Assembly (NCBI RefSeq): GCF_900105615.1
Contig: NZ_LT630003.1
Span: forward strand, 2,294,001-2,358,000
Direction: 5' to 3'
Length of the DNA: 64,000 nt
Source: Lacrimispora sphenoides JCM 1415
GTDB lineage: Bacteria > Bacillota > Clostridia > Lachnospirales > Lachnospiraceae
Within the stretch, counting starts at the first letter, position 1, and every line of letters begins with the position of its first letter. The position numbers were made by a program, and so were the translations under genes. Positions 44,733-53,064 of this stretch are shown in pieces. The notes beneath the pieces are model-generated. The model saw nothing but the letters and a program-made list of their open reading frames with translations. It was not told where the DNA came from and did no database searches.

Positions 44733-45797
44733 TTATTCCAGGAAAATATCCTCCAGCTGTTTGATGATGGTGTCATCCAGTGATAATGCAGTTTTGGCAT
44801 ACTCTCTGATGGTACCGTAATCCTCAAGGATTTTATTGATGGAGGCTTCGATATACTCCGGCTTTGTATCAAAGAGGGAGAACAGATAATCTGCTACCCG
44901 TTTATCCTTGGCAAGCTCCAGATATTTTTGATAATAGCGGACATTTTTTTCTGCTCTTGCCCTTTTCGTGAGCATGTAATCATAGATCAAAATATCTTTC
45001 GGAACCCCAAGGATCCCTTCTAAAAGCATTGCTCCGAACCCAGTCCTGTCTTTTCCTCCCCTGCAGTGCTGGACGCTGGGATTGTTTGACCACAGGGCTA
45101 AGAGCCTTAAGCTGGTTCCAAAAGCAGCACGGCTTTCATCGGATATAACAAAATTCAATTGCTGCTGTATCATCCTTAAGTCACCGGCATTGGGATTTTC
45201 TTCTACCGCGATTCTGGCCTGCTCTATGATGGCCTCATCCTTTGCTAAGTTTTCGTTATTATGAAGGAGTCCGGCAACCATGGCCGTATGGGCATTGGGG
45301 TCGCAGGAATAAGTGGTCACACCCTCTCCCAGCTTCCGGTTGGGGCTTCTTTTTATCTCCCCTTCGTTTCTGTAATCAATGATGGTTTTGATTCCCAGGC
45401 TTTTTACATACTCCAGTCCGGCGTCTTCCAGAAAAGCGAAATAATCTGAGCGGAATCCGATGCCCCATTTTATTCTCTTTCCCGACCCGGTCATATACCC
45501 TCCCATGTCCCGCAGGTTATACATTCCATCTACCGGAAGGATCCGGTATCCAAACAGCATGGGGACCTGATTCTTCCATTCAATGATAAAATAAATCTGT
45601 TTTCTTTTTTCAGGTGCGGCATGAAACGTCAGTTTTTTTTCCCTGGATGAGAAAAGAAAACTGCGGTTTTGAGTAAAGGGATCTTTTTCATAGGTCCAGT
45701 ACAGATGATATTCCTCCAGCGTCTCTTCATCCGAAACAATGTTTAATTCTGTTTTACCGTTATCCAGAGGAAAGGCCTCGATGTATTTTATCTCCAT
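44733..45797 (-). CDS. Tyrosine-protein phosphatase family protein
   Basis: The 354-residue protein has an N-terminal beta-rich region and a dual-specificity-type phosphatase domain with the CX5R loop HCRGGKDRTGFGA and an early NLRDMGGY motif, as in bacterial Y_phosphatase3 (IphP/LipA-like) enzymes. The family hydrolyses phosphotyrosine or phosphoinositides. The start chosen follows AGAGGTAGTGCC; it lies five bases after the PTS IIB stop, so it is the last gene of the PTS operon. The substrate could be a sugar phosphate or protein; unproven. Confidence 0.88.
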   Translation of the reverse strand: MEIKYIEAFPLDNGKTELNIVSDEETLEEYHLYWTYEKDPFTQNRSFLFSSREKKLTFHAAPEKRKQIYFIIEWKNQVPMLFGYRILPVDGMYNLRDMGGYMTGSGKRIKWGIGFRSDYFAFLEDAGLEYVKSLGIKTIIDYRNEGEIKRSPNRKLGEGVTTYSCDPNAHTAMVAGLLHNNENLAKDEAIIEQARIAVEENPNAGDLRMIQQQLNFVISDESRAAFGTSLRLLALWSNNPSVQHCRGGKDRTGFGAMLLEGILGVPKDILIYDYMLTKRARAEKNVRYYQKYLELAKDKRVADYLFSLFDTKPEYIEASINKILEDYGTIREYAKTALSLDDTIIKQLEDIFLE

Positions 45798-45801
45798 GGC
45801 A

Positions 45802-46287
45802 CTACCTCTTAAGCTGTTCAATTTTCTTTTTCATATCCACAGGTGCATCGTAGGCCGCAACCTGATATTCGATCTTAACCCCCATATCCGCCAATTTATT
45901 AAAATCTTCCTCTTCCTTTGGGGAAAAGCAGATGATATGGTCATAGGATATGGTTCTTTCCGGAGTCGTTCTCATACCCCCGAAATTAATGTGGTCAATG
46001 GGCACGCCTCCCTCTTTCAGCCTTAACGCATCGCTGAAGCTTCCCATAATCAGAAATGTGTTTTTCTTAATAGGATTATTGGCATATACCCGGATAAATT
46101 TATCCACCCCGAACACGTGGACCGTATAGGCAGGCGCCGCCATTTTCAGCACCTGTACCTGCACGGGATTTTCCACAGCGGCATCACTGACACAGATGAC
46201 TTGCTCTGCTCCGATGTGGCTTAACCAGGAAGTTGCTACCTGACCGTGAATCAACCGGTCATCAATACGAATCCATTTGATCGCCAT
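45802..46287 (-). CDS. Mannose/fructose/sorbose-family PTS component IIB
   Basis: The 161-residue cytoplasmic protein starts MAIKWIRIDDRLIHGQV, where His14 is the phosphorylated residue that passes phosphate from IIA to the incoming sugar. The family-typical VAIVLH-like and INFGGMRT segments are present. It overlaps the IIA gene by 26 bases, with GGGGAACAAG before its ATG. Together with IIA, IIC and IID it makes a complete permease. Confidence 0.93.
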   Translation of the reverse strand: MAIKWIRIDDRLIHGQVATSWLSHIGAEQVICVSDAAVENPVQVQVLKMAAPAYTVHVFGVDKFIRVYANNPIKKNTFLIMGSFSDALRLKEGGVPIDHINFGGMRTTPERTISYDHIICFSPKEEEDFNKLADMGVKIEYQVAAYDAPVDMKKKIEQLKR

Positions 46288-46705
46288 CTTGTTCCCCCTC
46301 TTCTATCAGCTTGTCGTTAATGCGGACCAGACCCATTTCATAAGCTCTCTCAATTACGGAGCCCGCCTCTTCCAGTGTTTCAGGCTGTGCAATAAACAGT
46401 TCCATTAACACGGGCATGCTAAAACCGGAATACACCAGGATGTCAGGCGCTGTCAAGGCTAAGTAAGTGGCTGCCTTGGCCGGTGTCCCTCCATAAATAT
46501 CTGTTAAGATCAAAATTCCTGACCCTTTGTCTTCATAGGAAGCATAGAGATCCAGCAGCTCCTTAAGACACTGGTCGTAGCTTTTATCCGCTGTCACGGA
46601 AATGACATCAACATATTTTGCAATATCTCCAATGATCAATCCGGCCGTATTTAATGCCTCCTGGGCATACAGGCCATGACTTGCCAGAATGATACGAATT
46701 CCCAT
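46262..46705 (-). CDS. Mannose-family PTS component IIA
   Basis: The 147-residue EIIA-Man-like protein starts MGIRIILASHG with His10 as the phospho-acceptor from HPr, followed by ILTDIYGGTPAKAA, typical of the fold. The start was placed at this ATG (GGGGAGAAGCGATAGAT upstream) instead of 39 bases earlier. It lies between IID and IIB. Confidence 0.92.
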   Translation of the reverse strand: MGIRIILASHGLYAQEALNTAGLIIGDIAKYVDVISVTADKSYDQCLKELLDLYASYEDKGSGILILTDIYGGTPAKAATYLALTAPDILVYSGFSMPVLMELFIAQPETLEEAGSVIERAYEMGLVRINDKLIEEGEQDGDQMDSY

Positions 46706-46759
46706 ATCTATCGCTTCTCCCCTGTTTTTTATTTCTGCAGGCAATGAACCGGTATTTGA

Positions 46760-47635
46760 CTAAACCAGTATACCGGCCATTGCCAGCAAAGTTCCCACAA
46801 TCAAGATGCCGAAAATAAGAAGGATCAGATATTTTCTCGGCATCCGGCTGTGAAGCTTATAAAGCCCTATGGTGAACAAAAGAGGAAGCAGCTTTGGCAG
46901 GATCCCGTCTAAAAGAGCCTGAATGTTTACGATGGTCTCATTGATGACGATTTCTGTCCCCACATTGATCTTCACATAATTTCCTATAAGCGCACCCAGC
47001 ACGATCACACCTACCATGGTGGATATATTTATGATTTTCTGGATCACCTTTGCCTGCTCCCCGCTCTGAACAAATTCGATCCCTTTTTCATATCCCATGA
47101 TGGTGCCGAAATATTTAACCCCAATGTTGATGCCATTGTAAATCAGGAACATCAGAATAGGGCCAATTAAATTTCCCTGCAGGGCATAAGCCGCACCGAT
47201 ACTTCCTGCAATGGCCTGGATGGTGATTTTAAATACGCTATCTCCGATTCCCGCCAAAGGCCCCATCATGCCTGCTTTTACTGCAACTACTGCTTCTTTT
47301 TCGTCCACTTCCGTGGTTTCCTCAATGGCCGCAGTGATCCCAAGGATCATACCCGTAGCCGTATTTTGAGAGAGGAAATAAGCCAGATGCCTTTGCATGG
47401 CCTCTACCCTGGCGGCTTTTCCCGCATCCTTATAAACCTTTTTTAATACCGGCGCCAATGCAGTAATGAATCCAATGGCCTGGGCATTACTTGAGGTTAC
47501 GGTAATTCCAAGGCCGAAAATCTGCAGACGCCAATAGACCGCATTTAAATCCTTACGGGTTATTTTTATGTAGCTTCCTTTTGCCTGTGTATTGGGATTA
47601 TCCAGCCCCACTGCTCTATCTTTCCCAGCACTCAT
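46760..47635 (-). CDS. Mannose-family PTS component IID
   Basis: The 291-residue membrane protein has the IID pattern: a soluble start, LAYFLSQNTATGMILGIT, EEKEAVVAVKAGMMGPLAGIGDS and a C-terminal membrane anchor. It forms the transport channel with IIC. Its ATG overlaps the IIC stop (ATGA), so the two are coupled. The sugar cannot be read from sequence; the family carries mannose, glucose, fructose, sorbose, GlcNAc-type and amino sugars. Confidence 0.93.
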   Translation of the reverse strand: MSAGKDRAVGLDNPNTQAKGSYIKITRKDLNAVYWRLQIFGLGITVTSSNAQAIGFITALAPVLKKVYKDAGKAARVEAMQRHLAYFLSQNTATGMILGITAAIEETTEVDEKEAVVAVKAGMMGPLAGIGDSVFKITIQAIAGSIGAAYALQGNLIGPILMFLIYNGINIGVKYFGTIMGYEKGIEFVQSGEQAKVIQKIINISTMVGVIVLGALIGNYVKINVGTEIVINETIVNIQALLDGILPKLLPLLFTIGLYKLHSRMPRKYLILLIFGILIVGTLLAMAGILV

Positions 47636-48438
47636 AAGTCATAACCTCCATCCTCGTCATCTCCGCGCCCTGATACGGTCACCGGTGTTTCATTCTGACG
47701 GTCCTTTATCTCCATCATAACGGAATACAGCATAGCAAATGCCAGGGAAATCAAGGTCACCGGCAAAATTCCAAGTCCCAGATAGGTGGAGGCCACAAAA
47801 CCAAAAATCAGGAAAGGCCACATAAAGCCCTTCATCATCATTGTCATGAGGATGGATAAGCCCACTGCCGGCAATATTCCGGAGGCAGTACTTAAACCCT
47901 TTAAAATATTGCTGGGAATGACATTTAAAATCTTATCCACGACCCCTGCAGAAAAATAAACCACAAGAAATGTTGGAACTGCCCGCAGCAAAAACTGGAA
48001 TGCAATGGCCACATAATTCACCATTAAAATGCTGTCAAATTCCCCGGTCAGAGCCAGCCTGTCTGCCCATACTGCAAAGAACTGGCGGACGAAGTCAAAG
48101 ATTAAAAGAAGCTGCTGGGACAAAACCGCCACCGTCGTAGCCGCGGCCACCCCTGCCGCGATCCCTTCAGCCGTTGCCCCTGTGCTCGTGATGGAAATGG
48201 TCGTTCCAACGATGGTTCCGATAATCATATCCGGCGTCTTATAACCGGCCATATTTCCCAGTCCCATCCACATAAGTTCCAAGGTTGCAGAAATAATCAG
48301 CCCTGTCTTTACATCCCCTAATATGATTCCTACGATCGGACCTACCAGCAAAGGTCTCCGAAGCATTTGCGGGCCCTGATCGTCAAATGAACAATACCCG
48401 GCCCATACCGCTATAAGTAGCGCCTGCCAAACTGCCAT
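47632..48438 (-). CDS. Mannose-family PTS component IIC
   Basis: The 268-residue membrane protein has about eight hydrophobic segments and IIC marks such as WAGYCSFDDQGPQMLRRPLL near the start and ATLELMWMGLGNMAGYKTPD. It binds and moves the sugar together with IID. A strong AAAGGGGGTATACAATT site precedes the ATG. It is the first gene of the IIC-IID-IIA-IIB-phosphatase operon; upstream DNA (48453-48475) has a TTTGATATAAAA palindrome that may be an operator for the divergent-neighbour regulator. Confidence 0.93.
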   Translation of the reverse strand: MAVWQALLIAVWAGYCSFDDQGPQMLRRPLLVGPIVGIILGDVKTGLIISATLELMWMGLGNMAGYKTPDMIIGTIVGTTISITSTGATAEGIAAGVAAATTVAVLSQQLLLIFDFVRQFFAVWADRLALTGEFDSILMVNYVAIAFQFLLRAVPTFLVVYFSAGVVDKILNVIPSNILKGLSTASGILPAVGLSILMTMMMKGFMWPFLIFGFVASTYLGLGILPVTLISLAFAMLYSVMMEIKDRQNETPVTVSGRGDDEDGGYDL

Positions 48439-48589
48439 AATTGTATACCCCCTTTGTTTGATATAAAAAAAATATCATAGAACGTCCCTCACCTCAACGT
48501 TTACTTTCATCATTGAACCCGCATAAAATTAGCAGGAAATATTTGCGCCTTATTGCGCAGAAAAATAGGGCAAGACATGTCTGTGGGGA

Positions 48590-50473
48590 TCAGCCATCAA
48601 TAAGATGGCGCAGTTCAGAATCCCCGTTCTTCACCTCCACCAGCCCTTTCCTTAAGTCCAGAAGAATGAAATGGATCTCCTTGATTGCCGCTCCATTTAA
48701 CAAGACCTCCTCTTTAAGACAGAAGATATAGTACTGCTGATGAGGCTCGGTTCCTGTAAAAATATTGATGTACTTTTTCTTTTCTTTCGCTACATAATCC
48801 GTATGGTAAATGGCGCTGTGAATTAATTTATAAAACCCCAGTTTCGTATAGCCGGGAGCAATATGTTCCCGCCAGAAATAATCCGCAATGGTTTCTGCCA
48901 GGTCTTCTATCCCACAGTCCAGCCCCACCATATCCGGGGATCCCATGTAATTTAAAATGGCTCCCACTTTTCTCTTCTTTGAAATAACTTTTGCCCAGAT
49001 GTCATAAGAAAACTTGTTGAAAAAATCGTAATAGTAAATAGGTATAGGTAAATAATCCGATTTGAATTTCAGCCCTGCCGGCAAAAAGACGTAATCATAC
49101 TTTGAATAATCAAGCCCCCCAGTTTCGTATAAATAATGGGAATGAAAATGAATATTCAATTCATCAGCATTTAACCTAAGCCTCCTTATGATCGTTGAAT
49201 CAGCTGCCCTTCCTATTTCATTGATCAGAATGACATTGGTTGGCTCATACTGGTTCCGGATGCGGTAGACTAGATTATAGATCAGAATGATCATCTCGTA
49301 GTACATCATGTCCTGTATCTCATCGGTTCTGTGCCCCGGAAGCTCATTGTAAATATAATTTGCCAAAGCCTGGGAGGAAATCATCCGGTTAGTTCTGCAT
49401 TTTATGGAATAGGGAAATTCCAGCTCCACAATGCCCCACCTGTTTCTCAGCCGCCATTTGCAAAAAAACAGGAGAAGGTGGTCACTGACCTCTTTATAGT
49501 GAGTAAGGTCCAAAAATATGCTGTCCTTTAAAAATTTCATAACCTCTTGATAGGTTTCCAGACCCTCGGGCGCTGTTTTCATAAAGCTTTCCTCAGCCCC
49601 GTCTTCAAACAATTCCCGGTTGCTCAATAGAAAAACTGCCATGTAATAGTATTCGGCAAGCTCCTTGCCCTCTCCTAAAATTCTTTGCCCCACAGAAAAT
49701 TCCTCTAGTTTTTCAAGCTGAGGCGGGAAATCCTGAGGCTTCATAGTTCCACAGCCTGATCTTAAAGGCAAAACCGCCAGATAAAGGACCAGCCTTTGAA
49801 ATCCCGTATCAGGCACCCGGTACCCGGTTTCATATAAAACTGATTTCAGCCTTGCAATGTTCTTCCTGATGTCTTCTATGGCAATGCCGTATTCCTTTAA
49901 ACAGTGAAATAGAAAGATGTTCTGCTGGGAATCATTATAAATATCACAAAAGTCCATCAGACAGGAACGGATGGCAAGCTCTTCTCCCGTCACCTTCATT
50001 CCGTGATAAGGGATGGAAACAATCTGTATCTGGTAAAACAGCAAGTATTTTCTTACGGTTCTCATATCCTTATTCAGAGTTGCAAGGCTTATGTTAAGCA
50101 AATCGGCCAGTTCTTCTGCCTTTATGCCGTTGACGGAGGACACAAGGCGGCGGATGATATGCTGAACCCTTTCCTTACGGCCCAAAAGCCTGTTTAAGGA
50201 CAGATTCAGATAGCCATAGCAGGAACGTTTCAGCTCATCGATCCAAGACTTATCTTCAGGAAAATACTCCAGAAAATATCCTTTTCCCCTCTTATTGCGT
50301 ATCCTTACATTGGATCTGCCGTATTGTTTCAGCTTATCATTCAGGGATGCTATTTCTATCTGCACCGTACGCTGGGAAATATCAAACATTTCCATAATCT
50401 TCTCATTTTCCACATAACTGTTCTCCAAAAGCATGTTTAAAACACTGATTTCCTTGAAGCTGCAATCAAGCAT
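48590..50473 (-). CDS. PRD-type PTS regulator (BglG/MtlR-like)
   Basis: The 627-residue protein starts with helix-turn-helix domains (VENEKIMEMFDISQRTVQIE and IKAEELADLLNISLATLNKD), followed by PTS regulatory domain-like helices and C-terminal EIIB/EIIA-like parts whose phosphorylation sites I could not locate with certainty. Such regulators activate a nearby PTS operon when unphosphorylated by its sugar. It lies just upstream of the IIC gene on the same strand, so it probably controls this permease. AAGGTGG precedes the ATG. Confidence 0.85.
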   Translation of the reverse strand: MLDCSFKEISVLNMLLENSYVENEKIMEMFDISQRTVQIEIASLNDKLKQYGRSNVRIRNKRGKGYFLEYFPEDKSWIDELKRSCYGYLNLSLNRLLGRKERVQHIIRRLVSSVNGIKAEELADLLNISLATLNKDMRTVRKYLLFYQIQIVSIPYHGMKVTGEELAIRSCLMDFCDIYNDSQQNIFLFHCLKEYGIAIEDIRKNIARLKSVLYETGYRVPDTGFQRLVLYLAVLPLRSGCGTMKPQDFPPQLEKLEEFSVGQRILGEGKELAEYYYMAVFLLSNRELFEDGAEESFMKTAPEGLETYQEVMKFLKDSIFLDLTHYKEVSDHLLLFFCKWRLRNRWGIVELEFPYSIKCRTNRMISSQALANYIYNELPGHRTDEIQDMMYYEMIILIYNLVYRIRNQYEPTNVILINEIGRAADSTIIRRLRLNADELNIHFHSHYLYETGGLDYSKYDYVFLPAGLKFKSDYLPIPIYYYDFFNKFSYDIWAKVISKKRKVGAILNYMGSPDMVGLDCGIEDLAETIADYFWREHIAPGYTKLGFYKLIHSAIYHTDYVAKEKKKYINIFTGTEPHQQYYIFCLKEEVLLNGAAIKEIHFILLDLRKGLVEVKNGDSELRHLIDG

Positions 50474-50779
50474 AAAACCACCTTAGAGGCTGACCTTTGT
50501 ATTTGCGTCAAAACCTTTCCTTCCTGTATTTCTTTTTTACAGGCACTTTCTATGTACTCTGACTGCCCCATAAAATAAACAGGGCAGTTTTTGAGTTTAT
50601 CGTATATTGTTAAGCGATGAAACCCAAACAATTACTTAAACCAAAACCTGCCTCTATATAATTCTATCATCTATTTCGGAAACTAACAATTATTTATTTT
50701 TTTCGCTTAGAGCAAAAAAATAAGCCGGATTTTCCTTTTTTAATTTGAGGATCCGACTTATTCTACTTTAGTTTTATGT
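50474..50779. other. Spacer between the PRD regulator and the nitrogenase-like operon
   Basis: It holds the operon terminator (separate entry) and a plus-strand hairpin CTGCCC / GGGCAG followed by TTTTTG at 50562-50596, which has no visible gene upstream on that strand. The rest is AT-rich. The PRD gene promoter must lie here but was not pinned down. Confidence 0.5.
50713..50763 (-). terminator. Terminator of the nitrogenase-like operon
   Basis: Stem AATAAGTCGGAT / ATCCGGCTTATT followed by TTTTTTTG on the minus strand, just beyond the last lipoprotein gene. Confidence 0.85.
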
Positions 50780-51697
50780 TTATTCTACCGGAATCACCAA
50801 ATCCTTATATTGGTCAATGGTATTTTCACCGGTCCATTTCTCCGCAATTTTCCCTAAGGTTCCATCCGCAAACATAGACTTTAACGCCTCGTCAAATTTA
50901 TCAATAAATTCATCAGGCACCGACTGGTTAAATACCTGATAAACATCTTCTACAATTACCGGTTCATCAGAAAGAGTAAGGTTTTCCAGATTCAAATCTT
51001 TTTGTACCGTATCGTAAGAACTTTTATAGATCAAAAGTACATTTCTTTGATTGGTGGCAATCTGCTGCAAGTTGTCAGCCGCAGTAGTGTCGCCCGATGT
51101 ATCCACAATATTAATTTCCTTTCCGGGATTGGCTGCATTGTATGTATCTATGATTTCTTTCTCATAGGAGGTAGAAGCAAATTCCAGTGTCTCTCCTGCT
51201 ATGTCTGACAATGTCTGCAGATTGTCTTCTTTTCTGCCCGCCAAATACATAGGGCTTAAGGCGTAATACTGAGCAGGGAATTTATAGGTTTCTTTTCGGG
51301 CGGCACTTGCCACATATTGACCGGAGCCGAAATCAATGCTTCCCGCCTGCAAAGCCGCAAACAGAGCCGGAGACGCATCAAACCCTACAATTTCCACTTC
51401 ATAACCGTCAATGCGGTTAAATGCCTCAGTGACAACGTCTTCCTCCAATCCGATCAGATTCCCTTTATCGTCTGTGTAGGAAAAAGGGAGGTGCGCCTGC
51501 TTTACACCGCAGCGAAGTACGATCGGTTCCGCGTTCGTGTTCGCTTCTGCCTCCGTTTTCACTTCTGATGCCGCTTCGTTTTTTACGTCCGTTTGGGCTG
51601 CTGTTTTTGTATCTGCCAGCTTTCCTGTGCTGCAGCCGCTTAGCCATAGCGCTGCGGCCAGCACTGTAATAATTAATGCACTTTGTTTTCCTTTCAT
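50780..51697 (-). CDS. Amino acid-type ABC transporter substrate-binding lipoprotein (SBP1)
   Basis: The 305-residue protein has a lipobox LSGC (Cys22), an Ala/Thr/Glu-rich linker, and a type II periplasmic-binding fold of the polar amino acid family (LPFSYTDDKGNLIGLEEDVV, FDASPALFAALQAGSIDFGS). It should be tethered outside the membrane and deliver a small zwitterionic ligand to one of the permeases upstream. It is the last gene of the operon, after the second nitrogenase-like pair, an odd position that ties it to D1/K1. Its ligand is unknown; cystine-type binders are the closest general class. Confidence 0.9.
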   Translation of the reverse strand: MKGKQSALIITVLAAALWLSGCSTGKLADTKTAAQTDVKNEAASEVKTEAEANTNAEPIVLRCGVKQAHLPFSYTDDKGNLIGLEEDVVTEAFNRIDGYEVEIVGFDASPALFAALQAGSIDFGSGQYVASAARKETYKFPAQYYALSPMYLAGRKEDNLQTLSDIAGETLEFASTSYEKEIIDTYNAANPGKEINIVDTSGDTTAADNLQQIATNQRNVLLIYKSSYDTVQKDLNLENLTLSDEPVIVEDVYQVFNQSVPDEFIDKFDEALKSMFADGTLGKIAEKWTGENTIDQYKDLVIPVE

Positions 51698-51738
51698 AAT
51701 CTTTCTCCTTTTTATATTTTAATCTTTATAAAACCATG

Positions 51739-53004
51739 TTAATAATGATTGTACATATCCTCCATCAGTGAAATACACCCCCGGATACCAATATGTGATT
51801 TGTTTAAAATCTCCTTATCCAAACAGGGAGCGGATACGGTCACAAAGAATGAGTCCAGTTTCTTTGCAATATTCTTTTCATAGGTACTCCCAAGGAGGAG
51901 TGTGGCCTTTCCCTGATATTTTTCCGCTATCTGTTCCACTAAGTACACGTCGTTTTCAAAGTATACTTCTGCTTTTCTGTCACAGACCAAAGCTTTGATA
52001 TGAGCTTCAATTTCTGATTGAAATTTGTCGGGTACACTATCTGTACAAATCACAGCCAACGGAATGTGTCCATGATCGTTCGTCAGAAATCTGGAGATTC
52101 CCAATACAAAATTGCTCTCACCCACTAAAATATATCTGTGACGTTCAAAATTGCCCATAAGAGAATCAAAATATTCATACACATACTGTTGTTCTTCTAA
52201 AATCACTTTATCAACCAAAGCTTTCTCAAGATTCAATTGCTCTGCTATCTGACGGATCAAGTCTGCCACTGCCGTGGGGCCTATGGGCATCCCGGGATAA
52301 TTCAGAGTAGGGATACCAAACGTTTTCTCGTAATAAGCATCCAGATTTTTATTGAGCCAGGCTGAGATATTAATATTTAAAGCCGCATTCCCGGAATCGG
52401 TTATCTGCTGTATCCCGTCTCTGGCAATAAAAAAAGTGTTCAGTTTTAATCCCAGCTTTTGAAAGATACGGGAAAGTTCCTCTAAATCCCCACGGAAGGT
52501 CATATCCTCACTTGGAACCTGACCATAGAGATTGACCAGCTTCGGATTGGTCTCTGTTTTTCGAGCCAGTTTTTTTACCACTGCCAGAAGTGTATTCTGA
52601 TAGCCATAATAAGTATCTCCTTTAAATCCTGCCACATCAACCGTAATAATAGGATAAGGACTGTCGTCGAACTCCCGCACTACCGCCTCTATGTCGTCTC
52701 CGTTGATCCCCATGCTGCAGCCGGTAAGGACAGCATAAAGCTCACCGTCCATTACCTCTAAGCTTCCGGCTATGGTTTCTCTAAGCCTCTCCGCCCCTCC
52801 GAATACTACTTCCTTTTCGTAAGCGTTGGAACTGGGCATCCCGTGATATCCTCCCAAATAATAAAGGTTTGTTTGAACCGCCGCCTGCATACTGCATCCA
52901 GGACTGGCATGTAAAATAGGAATTCCCTTATATAGATTTCCCACTACGTCTATGGCACCGTTTAAAGAACAAAGAATCCTTGGGCGCTCCGTGCACTTTT
53001 TCAT
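51739..53004 (-). CDS. Nitrogenase component 1-like beta-type subunit (K1)
   Basis: The 421-residue protein is a nitrogenase component 1 fold subunit. It shows three P-cluster-type cysteines, C12 (RPRILCSLNG), C37 (HASPGCSMQ) and C96 (VLTGCSMGI), with 25 and 59 residue gaps matching the NifK pattern (25 and 58). It lacks the N-terminal arm of NifK and is about 100 residues shorter, as in group IV nitrogenase-like proteins. It pairs with D1 directly upstream. ATGGAGGATAGGTCAG precedes the ATG. It would help form the electron-transfer half of a heterotetramer; substrate unknown. Confidence 0.88.
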   Translation of the reverse strand: MKKCTERPRILCSLNGAIDVVGNLYKGIPILHASPGCSMQAAVQTNLYYLGGYHGMPSSNAYEKEVVFGGAERLRETIAGSLEVMDGELYAVLTGCSMGINGDDIEAVVREFDDSPYPIITVDVAGFKGDTYYGYQNTLLAVVKKLARKTETNPKLVNLYGQVPSEDMTFRGDLEELSRIFQKLGLKLNTFFIARDGIQQITDSGNAALNINISAWLNKNLDAYYEKTFGIPTLNYPGMPIGPTAVADLIRQIAEQLNLEKALVDKVILEEQQYVYEYFDSLMGNFERHRYILVGESNFVLGISRFLTNDHGHIPLAVICTDSVPDKFQSEIEAHIKALVCDRKAEVYFENDVYLVEQIAEKYQGKATLLLGSTYEKNIAKKLDSFFVTVSAPCLDKEILNKSHIGIRGCISLMEDMYNHY

Positions 53005-53064
53005 CTGACCTATCCTCCATTTTTTTCATTTCCTGCTTTGAAGCATTTTTACGACTCATAACTT

